DNA of 5,380 nt from Halieaceae bacterium (GCA_002705465.1 PAGS01000083.1:1-5380); one strand, 5' to 3'. Positions 1 to 5,380 are shown, counted from the stretch's first letter. Made by a program: numbers and translations. The notes: generated by a model from the sequence alone, not told the origin.

Positions 1-1178
1 AGATTGGTTTCACCGTCATTCCAGACCTCCACCTGATAACGAACGGCCCCACCGGGCTCGTTAAGGAAGCTGGGCGCGGCGGTTTTGATCACGCGGAGGT
101 CAGGCTCCGGAGGCGATCCATTGTCGATAAATCGTACCTGCGCAGAATCGGTATCCGATATGGCTACGCCAAAGTCGTCCGTCAACGTGGCCTCGACGAT
201 GTTTTCGTGCGTATCACCAGGTCCTCCGCTCAGTGCTTTCTGGAACTCGCAGCGATATCGAGCACCTGAAGCCAAACTAGCGCCCACCGCACAGGTTCCC
301 AGCCCGTTCAGGTCGCCAAACTCGCTGTCCACTAGCTGTGTGAGCGTGAGTTCGTCCCGCCGGTCCGATTCATTGAACACTTCGATCTCAAAGGTGACCT
401 CACCCGTGCCACTGCGCAACACTCGCGGGGCGACTTTCTTATAGACTTCAATGTCGGCTGGAAGTTCGACCGTGATTTTATCGAAGTCGACCGGTGCGCC
501 GCCGTTACTCCAGCAAGATGAGCTGGTTTGCGGGAACAGGCTTTGCACGAAGTTCTCAGTTTGTGCCAGGTCGTTGGCGTCAGTCACAGTGGCACAACCG
601 TTATTATTTTTACTCTGTTGCCAGCCTACGAGCATGGGCATGTCGAGCTTGCCGTTGCCGTTGGTGTCCTGACAGGGGACCTCATCGACGTCGAATTCGT
701 GGTAAGTCAGCTCTGCATCCAATATATCGCCACACTGGTTACTGTTGATGGCGCGATAGGGACCTGCTCCTGATGTCACATCACGGGCTTCTCCCGTCAC
801 TGCGGGTAATAACGCGGAGAAGGCACAGGCGGCACCCCCGAGGACTTCAGTGCCGGTCTCGGCCACCCAGAAGCCCAGGTCATATCGCTCCTTGGCGGCG
901 CGATTTTGGCCAGTGCCAACGGTGATGCCGACCCTCAAACTGATGGTGTCGCCGCTGTTGCAAAACGCGGGCTCTGGATTGACGGCAACGGCGGAAACCC
1001 GCATCGAGTTGGCTGTGCAGTGTTTTCCGTTATTGATGACGGGCGGGCAGGCAGCGCCCTGAAGCGGCAAGTTCTGCGCCAGCGTCGCAACAGGTTGCCC
1101 CAGAAGCATCCACGTGACGAGCAGGCAAGAGCTCCTGAAAAGCAACGGGAAATGCTTGAAGAGGGGCAATCTGGTCAT
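1..1178 (-). CDS. Secreted DUF11-like repeat protein, N-terminal part (runs off left edge)
   Basis: The minus frame is open from a TGA at 1251-1253 to the window edge, giving 392 codons from the ATG at 1176-1178. Residues 1-34 look like a Sec signal peptide: basic start, hydrophobic stretch around SSCLLVTWMLLG, likely cleavage after A34 (VATLA/QN). A mature module of about 200 residues carries many cysteines (44, 54, 73, 118, 149, 169, 195, 222), suggesting disulphides outside the cytoplasm, and an EF-hand-like loop DTNGNGKLD at 171-179. From about residue 243 there are beta-sandwich repeats of the DUF11 / conserved-repeat type; the second begins near 360 and is cut by the edge. Residues 245-269 and 363-387 align without gaps at a 118-residue offset with 10 of 25 identities. 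Such proteins are usually long, exported and surface-associated; the C-terminal anchor or sorting signal lies outside the window. Export is well supported. The function is unknown, with adhesion or matrix only a guess. The SD is weak (AGG about 10 bases upstream), so the start is less certain than the frame. Confidence 0.82.
   Translation of the reverse strand, partial: MTRLPLFKHFPLLFRSSCLLVTWMLLGQPVATLAQNLPLQGAACPPVINNGKHCTANSMRVSAVAVNPEPAFCNSGDTISLRVGITVGTGQNRAAKERYDLGFWVAETGTEVLGGAACAFSALLPAVTGEARDVTSGAGPYRAINSNQCGDILDAELTYHEFDVDEVPCQDTNGNGKLDMPMLVGWQQSKNNNGCATVTDANDLAQTENFVQSLFPQTSSSCWSNGGAPVDFDKITVELPADIEVYKKVAPRVLRSGTGEVTFEIEVFNESDRRDELTLTQLVDSEFGDLNGLGTCAVGASLASGARYRCEFQKALSGGPGDTHENIVEATLTDDFGVAISDTDSAQVRFIDNGSPPEPDLRVIKTAAPSFLNEPGGAVRYQVEVWNDGETN
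18..92 (-). repeat. DUF11-like repeat, copy 2 core (protein-level)
   Basis: Encodes residues 363-387, beginning VIKTAAP and ending in QVEVWN, the counterpart of the copy at 372-446. A proline-rich hinge (SPPEP, residues 355-359) separates the two domains. The rest of this domain lies beyond the left edge, so more copies may follow. Confidence 0.65.
372..446 (-). repeat. DUF11-like repeat, copy 1 core (protein-level)
   Basis: Encodes residues 245-269, beginning VYKKVAP and ending in EIEVFN. It matches residues 363-387 without gaps at a 118-residue offset (10 of 25 identical: V, K, A, P, L, G, V, E, V, N). The pattern K-x-x-AP, a variable turn, then alternating hydrophobics ending in V-x-N is typical of the first strands of DUF11-type beta-sandwich domains. 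The whole domain spans roughly residues 243-352. Confidence 0.65.
642..668 (-). other. EF-hand-like calcium loop in the secreted protein
   Basis: Residues 171-179 read DTNGNGKLD. Acidic or amide side chains fall at loop positions 1, 3, 5 and 9, Gly at 6 and a hydrophobic residue at 8, the spacing of EF-hand and dockerin-like calcium loops. Position 12 is Met rather than Glu, so it is a degenerate or truncated loop. Cys169 and Cys195 flank it. Calcium binding is inferred from the pattern only. Confidence 0.5.
1077..1178 (-). other. Probable Sec signal peptide of the repeat protein
   Basis: This stretch encodes residues 1-34. A short basic N-region (R3, K8, H9, R15) precedes a hydrophobic core at about 17-27, then a polar Q-P and small residues up to A34. 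The mature protein would begin QNLPLQ. The cysteine-rich sequence that follows supports export to an oxidising compartment. The exact cleavage site is inferred by eye. Confidence 0.65.
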
Positions 1179-1248
1179 GACGTTTGCCTGCGAAAATCCG
1201 AATGTCCGGAGTGTAGAGGCGGATTGATCGCAGTAGACTTGCAAAAGG

Positions 1249-1254
1249 TGTCAA
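1249..1254 (-). promoter_or_regulatory. Possible -35 element for the secreted-protein gene
   Basis: On the minus strand this is a perfect TTGACA about 70 bases upstream of the ATG, in the 94-base divergent spacer (1179-1272). No good -10 sits 16-18 bases downstream (GCGATC at 17), so it may be chance or part of an activator-dependent promoter. No clear plus-strand promoter for the SDR gene was seen in the spacer. Confidence 0.2.
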
Positions 1255-1260
1255 CGTGAC

Positions 1261-1266
1261 GGGGAG
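1261..1266 (+). promoter_or_regulatory. Ribosome binding site of the SDR gene
   Basis: GGGGAG lies six bases before the ATG at 1273. An ATG at 1268-1270 is too close to it and in another frame, so this site decides the start. Confidence 0.6.
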
Positions 1267-1272
1267 CATGCA

Positions 1273-2040
1273 ATGACGAGTAGCGCTATAGCGGTAAATC
1301 TATCGGAACAATCTGCACTAGTGACAGGCGCCAGTTCAGGCATCGGCGCGGCGGTGGCCGAGGCGCTTGCAGCCAACGGCGCGCTCGTCTGGGTGAATCA
1401 CCCGGATGAGGCCAGCGCTGATGCCGCGGCAGCGGTTGTCTCGCGTATTACCTCGGCCGGCGGGAAAGCACGGGCGATTCAGGCAGATGTTAGCTGCGAA
1501 GCTGACGTGCTGGCGATGTTTCACGAGATCGAGGGAGCAGGCTTGGATATTCTGGTCAATAACGCGGGCATCGCTCACGCCAGCCCTGTCGAGTCGCTGG
1601 AAGTGGCAGACTTTGACCGCTTAATGGGGGTTCATTTGCGGGGTACGTTCCTGTGCACACGGTCGGCGCTGCGTATCATGTATGAGCAAAATCGTGGTCG
1701 TATCATTAATACTGCATCGCAACTTGCCTACATCGGAGCCCCGGGATTTTCACATTACACCGCGGCCAAGGGCGCGATCTTGTCCTTTACCCGCAGTCTG
1801 GCACTGGAGATCGGCGATAGGCCCATTACCGCAAACTGTGTCGCGCCGGGAGCGACCATGACACCGATTCTGGCCGATGTGCCAGAAGATATTCTGGAAG
1901 GCGTTCGTCAGAAAATTCCAGCGGGTCGCATTGCTGAGGTCGAAGACATCGTCGGAGCCTATGTTTTTTTAGCGAGCGATGCTGCAGGCCATTTCAGGGG
2001 GCAGTGTCTGAGCCCCAACGGCGGAGACGCCTTTCTGTAA
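1273..2040 (+). CDS. Short-chain dehydrogenase/reductase (SDR), FabG-like
   Basis: A complete 255-residue classical SDR, the usual length. It has a Rossmann fold with the glycine-rich TGASSGIG at 18-25, the NNAG motif at 96-99, a Ser at 149 (TASQ) and the YTAAK catalytic motif with Y162 and K166. The PG motif after strand six is at 192-193 and a typical C-terminus ends SPNGGDAFL. After the second strand there is VNHPDE rather than an Asp at the strand end, which favours NADP(H), though weakly. The usual catalytic Asn of helix E (VN-L-x-G) is His121 in VHLRGTF, a variant seen in some family members. Substrate cannot be told from sequence: annotations such as 3-oxoacyl-ACP reductase or glucose dehydrogenase would be over-precise. 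The start is set by GGGGAG at 1261-1266, six bases before the ATG. It is divergent from the secreted-protein gene and separated from recA by a probable terminator, so it appears monocistronic. Confidence 0.92.
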   Translation: MTSSAIAVNLSEQSALVTGASSGIGAAVAEALAANGALVWVNHPDEASADAAAAVVSRITSAGGKARAIQADVSCEADVLAMFHEIEGAGLDILVNNAGIAHASPVESLEVADFDRLMGVHLRGTFLCTRSALRIMYEQNRGRIINTASQLAYIGAPGFSHYTAAKGAILSFTRSLALEIGDRPITANCVAPGATMTPILADVPEDILEGVRQKIPAGRIAEVEDIVGAYVFLASDAAGHFRGQCLSPNGGDAFL

Positions 2041-2050
2041 ACTTCTCTTG

Positions 2051-2107
2051 GCGAGGGCCGCATCCTGTCGCTTTGAGCGACATGTGGCCTCTCGCGACGC
2101 TATTTTT
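2051..2107 (+). terminator. Probable rho-independent terminator after the SDR gene
   Basis: An imperfect GC-rich hairpin starts 11 bases after the SDR stop. The 5' arm at 2051-2072 pairs with 2076-2095 through GCGAG/CTCGC, GGCC/GGCC, CAT/ATG and GTCGCT/AGCGAC, with small bulges and a 3-base loop. A run of five T follows at 2103-2107, about seven bases after the stem, further than ideal. It would insulate recA from SDR read-through. Confidence 0.55.
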
Positions 2108-2131
2108 ACTGAAATTGGTCGCTAAACTGGA

Positions 2132-2160
2132 TTGCATTCCACATCAAAAAAGCTGAATAT
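2132..2160 (+). promoter_or_regulatory. Candidate recA promoter overlapping the LexA box
   Basis: TTGCAT at 2132-2137 could be a -35 and GAATAT at 2155-2160 a -10 with 17-base spacing; TATATA at 2158-2163 or 2160-2165 are alternative -10 elements with other spacing. All the -10 choices lie within the LexA box, which fits direct occlusion of RNA polymerase by the repressor. The match to the sigma-70 consensus is modest, so the exact elements are uncertain. Confidence 0.35.
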
Positions 2161-2180
2161 ATATACAGTACTTTTGATGT
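2141..2180 (+). repeat. 40-base near-palindrome centred on the SOS box
   Basis: ACATCAAAA at 2141-2149 is the perfect inverse of TTTTGATGT at 2172-2180, and the LexA box sits exactly in the middle. Of 20 base pairs in the dyad 16 match; the mismatches fall at positions 10, 11, 12 and 16 from each end. The outer arms go beyond what LexA needs and may bind another dimeric factor or favour a cruciform. There is no U-tract, so it is not a terminator. Confidence 0.8.
2153..2168 (+). promoter_or_regulatory. LexA binding site (SOS box) of recA
   Basis: CTGAATATATATACAG differs from the gammaproteobacterial consensus CTGTATATATATACAG at the fourth base only and keeps both CTG and CAG half-sites with the ten-base spacing. 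It lies 112 bases upstream of the recA ATG, the expected gene for SOS control. LexA repression until RecA-stimulated self-cleavage is established for this site class; that it works here is a strong inference. Confidence 0.93.
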
Positions 2181-2210
2181 GCGGGGTCGGTGGGAGCAAA
2201 TCCACTGACA

Positions 2211-2262
2211 TGACTCAGTAGCGTGATCAAGTAGCGTGACTCAATAGCGATATCAGATAGCG
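2211..2262 (+). repeat. Four tandem 13-base repeats in the recA leader
   Basis: The units are TGACTCAGTAGCG (2211-2223), TGATCAAGTAGCG (2224-2236), TGACTCAATAGCG (2237-2249) and ATATCAGATAGCG (2250-2262). TAGCG recurs exactly every 13 bases. Units 1 and 3 agree at 12 of 13 positions, 1 and 2 at 10 of 13, and the fourth is the most diverged. Each begins with a small palindrome (TGACTCA, TGATCA, TGACTCA, GATATC). The array ends six bases before the SD and probably lies in the transcribed leader, given the promoter position. Function unknown: protein operator, mRNA element or replication-slippage product. Confidence 0.8.
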
Positions 2263-2268
2263 AGACAA

Positions 2269-2274
2269 AAGGAG
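2269..2274 (+). promoter_or_regulatory. Ribosome binding site of recA
   Basis: AAGGAG lies six bases before the ATG at 2281, a near-ideal SD. It directly follows the tandem repeat array, so structure or binding in the array could affect its access. Confidence 0.85.
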
Positions 2275-2280
2275 TAAGGC

Positions 2281-3357
2281 ATGGATCCGAACAAAGAGAA
2301 GGCACTGGATGCCGCACTTTCACAGATCGAGCGTCAGTTTGGAAAGGGCACGGTCATGCGCATGGGTGACCAGGAGCGAGTTGCCATCCCGTCCATTTCA
2401 ACAGGTTCACTCGGTCTGGATATTGCGCTGGGTATAGGTGGCTTGCCCAAAGGCCGTATTTGCGAGATTTATGGCCCGGAATCCTCGGGTAAAACGACGC
2501 TCACCCTTCAGGTGATCGCGGAGGCTCAAAAGGCCGGGGGGACAGCGGCTTTTATTGACGCAGAGCATGCGCTGGATCCCCAGTATGCCGACAAATTGGG
2601 TGTGCAGGTCGATGATCTGATTGTCTCGCAGCCCGATACCGGTGAGCAGGCTCTGGAAGTCGCCGAAATGCTGGTGAGGTCGGGTGCCGTTGACGTACTG
2701 GTGGTCGATTCTGTCGCAGCGCTCACTCCAAAAGCCGAAATCGAGGGCGAGATGGGGGATTCCCACGTCGGCTTGCAGGCCCGTCTATTGAGTCAGGCAA
2801 TGCGCAAACTCACAGGCGCTATCAAGCAGACCAACTGTCTGGTGATCTTTATCAACCAGATCCGTATGAAGATTGGTGTCATGTTTGGTAGCCCGGAAAC
2901 CACTACTGGTGGTAATGCACTCAAGTTCTACTCCTCGGTGAGATTAGATATCCGGCGCATTGGCGCGGTCAAGGAAGGTGACGAAGTGGTCGGTAATGAA
3001 ACCCGCGTCAAGGTAGTGAAAAACAAGGTGTCCCCGCCGTTTCGGCAGGCGGAGTTCCAGATCATGTATGGCAGCGGCATCTACCACATGGGTGAGGTGA
3101 TCGACTGGGGAGTGAAATTAAACCTGATCGACAAGTCCGGCGCCTGGTACGCCTATAAGGGCGACAAAATTGGCCAAGGCAAGGCCAATGCCTCTCGCTT
3201 CCTCGAGGAAAACGCCGCCTTAGCCAAGGAAATTGAAGATCAGATCAGGCATCAGATGATGGGCGTGCCGTTGGCGGTGGTGGATACCGAGGCGGGTGAG
3301 GGCCCCTCCGAGAGCAGTGCAGAGCCAGACGTAGGTGGCGTCGCCGAATCCTCATAG
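2281..3357 (+). CDS. recA: Recombinase RecA
   Basis: A complete 358-residue RecA, close to the E. coli length. RecA binds single-stranded DNA with ATP, catalyses homologous pairing and strand exchange in recombinational repair, and stimulates LexA self-cleavage in the SOS response. Visible features: a short N-terminal oligomerisation helix (about 1-30); Walker A GPESSGKT at 65-72; the catalytic Glu95 in DAEHALD; Walker B VLVVD at 139-143; the [26 protein letters not shown] segment of loop L1 and its surroundings (151-176); Q193 in [10 protein letters not shown]; and loop L2 around [16 protein letters not shown] (202-217). The tail after about 335 is acidic and Ser-rich with no basic residues, as in RecA proteins whose tail restrains activity. 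A strong SD supports the start. The gene ends in tandem TAG TGA, and recX follows after 16 bases. LexA control is predicted from the box at 2153-2168. Nothing suggests an intein or truncation. Confidence 0.99.
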   Translation: MDPNKEKALDAALSQIERQFGKGTVMRMGDQERVAIPSISTGSLGLDIALGIGGLPKGRICEIYGPESSGKTTLTLQVIAEAQKAGGTAAFIDAEHALDPQYADKLGVQVDDLIVSQPDTGEQALEVAEMLVRSGAVDVLVVDSVAALTPKAEIEGEMGDSHVGLQARLLSQAMRKLTGAIKQTNCLVIFINQIRMKIGVMFGSPETTTGGNALKFYSSVRLDIRRIGAVKEGDEVVGNETRVKVVKNKVSPPFRQAEFQIMYGSGIYHMGEVIDWGVKLNLIDKSGAWYAYKGDKIGQGKANASRFLEENAALAKEIEDQIRHQMMGVPLAVVDTEAGEGPSESSAEPDVGGVAESS

Positions 3358-3358
3358 T

Positions 3359-3367
3359 GAGGGCGGA
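3359..3367 (+). promoter_or_regulatory. Weak ribosome binding region of recX
   Basis: GAGGGCGGA just after the recA stop can serve either the GTG at 3374 (via GGCGGA, spacing six) or the TTG at 3368 (via GAGG, spacing five). It touches the recA TAG TGA stops, so recX translation may be coupled to ribosomes ending recA. Confidence 0.45.
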
Positions 3368-3373
3368 TTGTCT

Positions 3374-3901
3374 GTGAATGCCTGTGAGCAAACGGTACTG
3401 CTCACCGCCAGTGAGGTCCGGGTCGCGGCCCTCGACTTGCTGGCACGAAGAGAGCACAGCGCAGTCGAACTCGGCACCAAGCTGGCAAAGCGGTTCCGAT
3501 GCCGGGAGAGCGATCCCGATCTCATTGAGCAGGTGATCAGGCAACTTGTCTCGGATGGCCTGCTCAGTGAGGAGCGTTTCGCTGTCTTGAGGGTGAGGCA
3601 ACTGTCCGGGAGGGGCTACGGCCCAGCCAGAATCCGCAATGAGCTTCGGCGCCAACAGGTCGATGGTTTGGTCAGCGACTCCTTGCAGGAGGCCTTTGAT
3701 TCCCCGCTGGATTGGGCTGAGGCCGCGGCAACGGTATACCAGAAAAAATACCGAGGCGCGCCGATTGTGGGTGATTGGGACACGCGACAGCGCGAGCGTT
3801 CGAGGCGTCTGCGCTTTCTTCAGTATCGGGGATTTGATGCGGATATGAGCCAGGCGCTGGTTGATGGCGACGACCGGGGAGACGATGACGTCGTTGAGTA
3901 G
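3374..3901 (+). CDS. recX: Regulatory protein RecX
   Basis: A small helical protein of 175 residues from the GTG at 3374. RecX binds RecA filaments and limits their growth and activity. The three helical repeats of the family are visible: RVAALDLLARREHSAVEL...LAKRF (about 16-41), then VIRQLVSDGLLSEERFA with GYGPARIRNELRRQQV (about 54-96, the best-conserved block), then RQRERSRRLRFLQYRGFDADMSQALV (about 138-163). The C-terminus is acidic (DGDDRGDDDVVE). It follows recA by 16 bases in the same direction, the classical order, so SOS induction through the recA promoter is likely. The start is not certain. TTG at 3368 adds two residues and fits GAGG at 3359-3362. GTG at 3335 adds 13 and overlaps the recA end by 23 bases but lacks an SD. 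The choice of 3374 rests on GGCGGA six bases upstream and on codon type. Non-ATG starts would keep translation low, in line with the need for far less RecX than RecA. Confidence 0.93.
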   Translation: MNACEQTVLLTASEVRVAALDLLARREHSAVELGTKLAKRFRCRESDPDLIEQVIRQLVSDGLLSEERFAVLRVRQLSGRGYGPARIRNELRRQQVDGLVSDSLQEAFDSPLDWAEAAATVYQKKYRGAPIVGDWDTRQRERSRRLRFLQYRGFDADMSQALVDGDDRGDDDVVE

Positions 3902-3934
3902 AGCCGCCGGATCAGCTTAACAGCCGTCGCCTGC

Positions 3935-4813
3935 TCAGGGCGCTTCGCTTAATGTTGCGACCCATACCGTTCTTGCCTGAGATGCTTTGTACTTCACGAT
4001 AGCCGCATTGTCGGGACCCATGCGAAGCACCTGTTTTTGAATTGCGGGAAGCCCCTCGATGGCTGGGTCTTCATAGAGCCAGACCGCCTCCTTGCGAACC
4101 AATCGTGCCCCCGCGAGATCCACGTCGGGGGTGCTGGCGATCATATCGAGTGCTGAAATCACCGCAAAGTCAAATGCCTCGGCTTCCTCGCCGTAATAGG
4201 ACCAGGCCTCCCTGAATAAGGGGGTAAAACGCGCGAGCGCCGCAGCCAATGCCTCAACATCAAGACTCATGAGCCATTGGGCAAGCGCATCGTACCGGGC
4301 GAACCCCTCGGCGGATACGACGACCCGCGTGCCGTCATCAGCGATTGAGAAAGCCCCTTTTGGACGAGCGATGGGAAGCAGCTTGTAGGGTACTTCTCCT
4401 TGCACCAAAAGGTAGACCATACTGGTGCCGCGCTCGATCACGTTACTGGACATCAGGTACTGTTGGCCGGCATTTCCAAGGGGGATATCGGCGACGGCAT
4501 CCCGGATATCATCGTCACTCTCGTCAAGTTTTGGCAGGAGGTCCTGAGCGGCTGCCGGCACGGGCGTCTCGTCGATTACTGGTGTTTCAGGCGCGGGGGC
4601 AGGGATATTCTCTACAGGGTCAGGCAGTTCTGGCTCAGGTTTCGGCACGATGGTGCTGGGTGGGGGCACAGGGGTTGGCTCGTCCAGCGGTAAAACGCCA
4701 GTGAAAAACAGTGCGCCAACCGCAATGACACCAACAACCGCAATGATCAGTAAGAGCTGCGCCATTGTCAGAGCACCCGTCTGGGGACGCCGTGTCCGGA
4801 ATGTATGAGGCAT
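3935..4813 (-). CDS. DUF3014 membrane-anchored protein
   Basis: A 292-residue protein of the DUF3014 family, whose function is not established. It has a basic N-terminus (FRTRRPQ), one transmembrane helix at about 18-37 (AQLLLIIAVVGVIAVGALFF), a Pro/Glu-rich linker at about 42-90, then the conserved domain. Family landmarks are LPKLDESDDDIRDA at about 93-106, NVIERG, the LPIARP segment, the RYDAL segment, and QKQVLRMGPDN near 259-269. The positive N-side and linker predict that the domain faces the periplasm. The ATG at 4813 is chosen because AAGGAG lies eight bases upstream; an in-frame ATG at 4864 would add 17 residues and overlap the pepF end, with no matching SD. The gene follows pepF by 25 bases on the same strand, so the two are probably co-transcribed. 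It converges on recX across 33 bases. A role in the cell envelope is a guess. Confidence 0.88.
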   Translation of the reverse strand: MPHTFRTRRPQTGALTMAQLLLIIAVVGVIAVGALFFTGVLPLDEPTPVPPPSTIVPKPEPELPDPVENIPAPAPETPVIDETPVPAAAQDLLPKLDESDDDIRDAVADIPLGNAGQQYLMSSNVIERGTSMVYLLVQGEVPYKLLPIARPKGAFSIADDGTRVVVSAEGFARYDALAQWLMSLDVEALAAALARFTPLFREAWSYYGEEAEAFDFAVISALDMIASTPDVDLAGARLVRKEAVWLYEDPAIEGLPAIQKQVLRMGPDNAAIVKYKASQARTVWVATLSEAP

Positions 4814-4821
4814 TATCTCTA

Positions 4822-4827
4822 CTCCTT
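4822..4827 (-). promoter_or_regulatory. Ribosome binding site of the DUF3014 gene
   Basis: On the minus strand this reads AAGGAG, eight bases before the ATG at 4813. It lies between the pepF stop and the start, and it is the reason the upstream in-frame ATG at 4864 is not used. Confidence 0.75.
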
Positions 4828-4838
4828 TGGTGCTCGCA

Positions 4839-5380
4839 TTATTGCCGAGTGACCGCCAGTGCACTCATCTCATCCAGCGCAACTTCAAGTTGATCAACCA
4901 GATCGTCAAATACTGCGATGGTGGCCTCCATCGGTGCTGTAGAGGTCATGTCAATGCCGGCTTTCTTCAACAGTGCTACTGGATAGTCATTTGAGCCTGA
5001 CTTTAGCATCGTTAGGTAGCGCTCGCGCGCCGGCTCCCCCTCCTCAATGATCATTTTGGCCAGTGCCGTCGCGGCCACAAATGAAGTTGAGTACTGATAG
5101 ACGTAGAAGTTATCACTCCGCAAAAAGTGCGGGATCCGACTCCATTCGATCTGATTCAACTCATTGGCGTGAACGGCGTCACCATAGAAATCCGCAAACA
5201 CGTCAGCGTAGAGGTTATTCAGTACATCGGCAGTCAGCGCTTCTCCGGCTTCCACTTTTGCGTGAGCGCGTGCCTCAAAGTCCGCAAATGAAGCCTGACG
5301 GTAAAACCCCCCTCTGAATTCGTCGAGGTAGGAGCTGAGCAGATAGGCGCGCTCGCCTGCAGACGATGCCTCGCTAAGCA
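4839..5380 (-). CDS. pepF: Oligoendopeptidase F (M3 family), C-terminal part
   Basis: The last 179 codons of a zinc metallopeptidase of family M3 (PepF type) that runs off the right edge; the stop is TAA at 4839-4841. PepF cleaves short peptides in the cytoplasm. Visible family landmarks, in order: YLDEFRGGFYRQASFADFE, then the GEALT segment before a long helix, the IEWSRIPHF segment, FYVYQYSTSFVAATALA, then LKSGSNDYPVALLKKAGIDM and a helical C-terminus (VFDDLVDQLEVALDEM). The His-Phe and following Tyr residues in the RIPHF...YVYQY block correspond by analogy to His/Tyr residues that help bind substrate and stabilise the transition state in M3 enzymes. The HExxH zinc motif lies upstream, outside the window, so catalytic competence cannot be judged. 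The reading frame is clean to the edge, and a GTG at 5253-5255 is internal, not a start. The DUF3014 gene follows 25 bases later. Confidence 0.93.
   Translation of the reverse strand, partial: LSEASSAGERAYLLSSYLDEFRGGFYRQASFADFEARAHAKVEAGEALTADVLNNLYADVFADFYGDAVHANELNQIEWSRIPHFLRSDNFYVYQYSTSFVAATALAKMIIEEGEPARERYLTMLKSGSNDYPVALLKKAGIDMTSTAPMEATIAVFDDLVDQLEVALDEMSALAVTRQ

Noticed and set aside
85..1259. Several plus-strand open frames of 70-119 codons over the left third
   Set aside because: They are antisense shadows of the minus-strand secreted protein, which has a signal peptide, repeats and an unbroken frame across the same bases. Their translations show no recognisable domains.
1030..1269. 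Minus-strand 79-codon frame starting at 1269
   Set aside because: It overlaps the start of the secreted-protein gene in another frame, has no signal or domain, and stops within it.
2210..2221. Three-codon upstream frame (M-T-Q-stop) in the recA leader
   Set aside because: The nearest purine-rich stretch, GGGAG at 2192-2196, is 13 bases away, too far for a good SD, and a frame this short arises easily by chance. The TAG stop is simply part of the repeat.
2211..2262. CRISPR array or integration site
   Set aside because: The repeats are only 13 bases, contiguous without spacers, and no cas or integrase gene is near.
2407..2766. Minus-strand open frame within recA
   Set aside because: It is antisense to the conserved RecA core, and the constraint on RecA explains the open frame.
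3902..3934. Bidirectional terminator between recX and the DUF3014 gene
   Set aside because: The 33 bases are GC-rich but form no convincing stem followed by a T-run on either strand. Termination may be rho-dependent or lie within the opposite gene.
3935..4864. Longer DUF3014 start at 4864
   Set aside because: It overlaps the pepF end by 26 bases, has no good SD, and the added residues are not typical of the family, while the ATG at 4813 has AAGGAG at good spacing.

Overview
The window looks like a chromosomal segment of a marine-type gammaproteobacterium. RecA is of the gammaproteobacterial type, a LexA box one base from the Escherichia coli consensus precedes it, recX follows it, and a DUF3014 protein and an M3-family oligopeptidase lie nearby. 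A member of the OM60/NOR5 (Halieaceae) group or a relative would fit. That placement is inferred from protein character and was not searched.

Layout. (1) Bases 1-1178, minus strand: the N-terminal 392 codons of a large secreted protein that runs off the left edge. It has a signal peptide, a cysteine-rich module with an EF-hand-like loop, then DUF11-like beta-sandwich repeats. (2) 1179-1272: a short divergent spacer. (3) 1273-2040, plus: a short-chain dehydrogenase/reductase with the S-Y-K residues but a His at the usual catalytic Asn position. (4) 2041-2280: a 240-base intergenic region holding a probable terminator for the SDR gene, the recA SOS operator inside a 40-base near-palindrome, and a leader with four tandem 13-base repeats just before the recA ribosome binding site. 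(5) 2281-3357, plus: recA, complete. (6) 3374-3901, plus: recX, a probable co-transcribed modulator of RecA. (7) 3902-3934: a 33-base convergent spacer with no convincing terminator. (8) 3935-4813, minus: a membrane-anchored DUF3014 protein. (9) 4839-5380, minus: the C-terminal 179 codons of an oligoendopeptidase F, 25 bases upstream of the DUF3014 gene and probably in one operon with it.

Function. recA-recX is an SOS-controlled recombination unit: RecA filaments trigger LexA self-cleavage, which relieves repression at the operator, and RecX limits the filaments. The pepF-DUF3014 pair is a separate convergent unit. The SDR and the secreted repeat protein are transcribed divergently and have no evident link to SOS. 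No RNA genes, insertion sequences, CRISPR arrays or phage genes were seen. The most unusual structure is the recA control region: the extended dyad around the LexA box and the 13-base tandem repeats in the leader.
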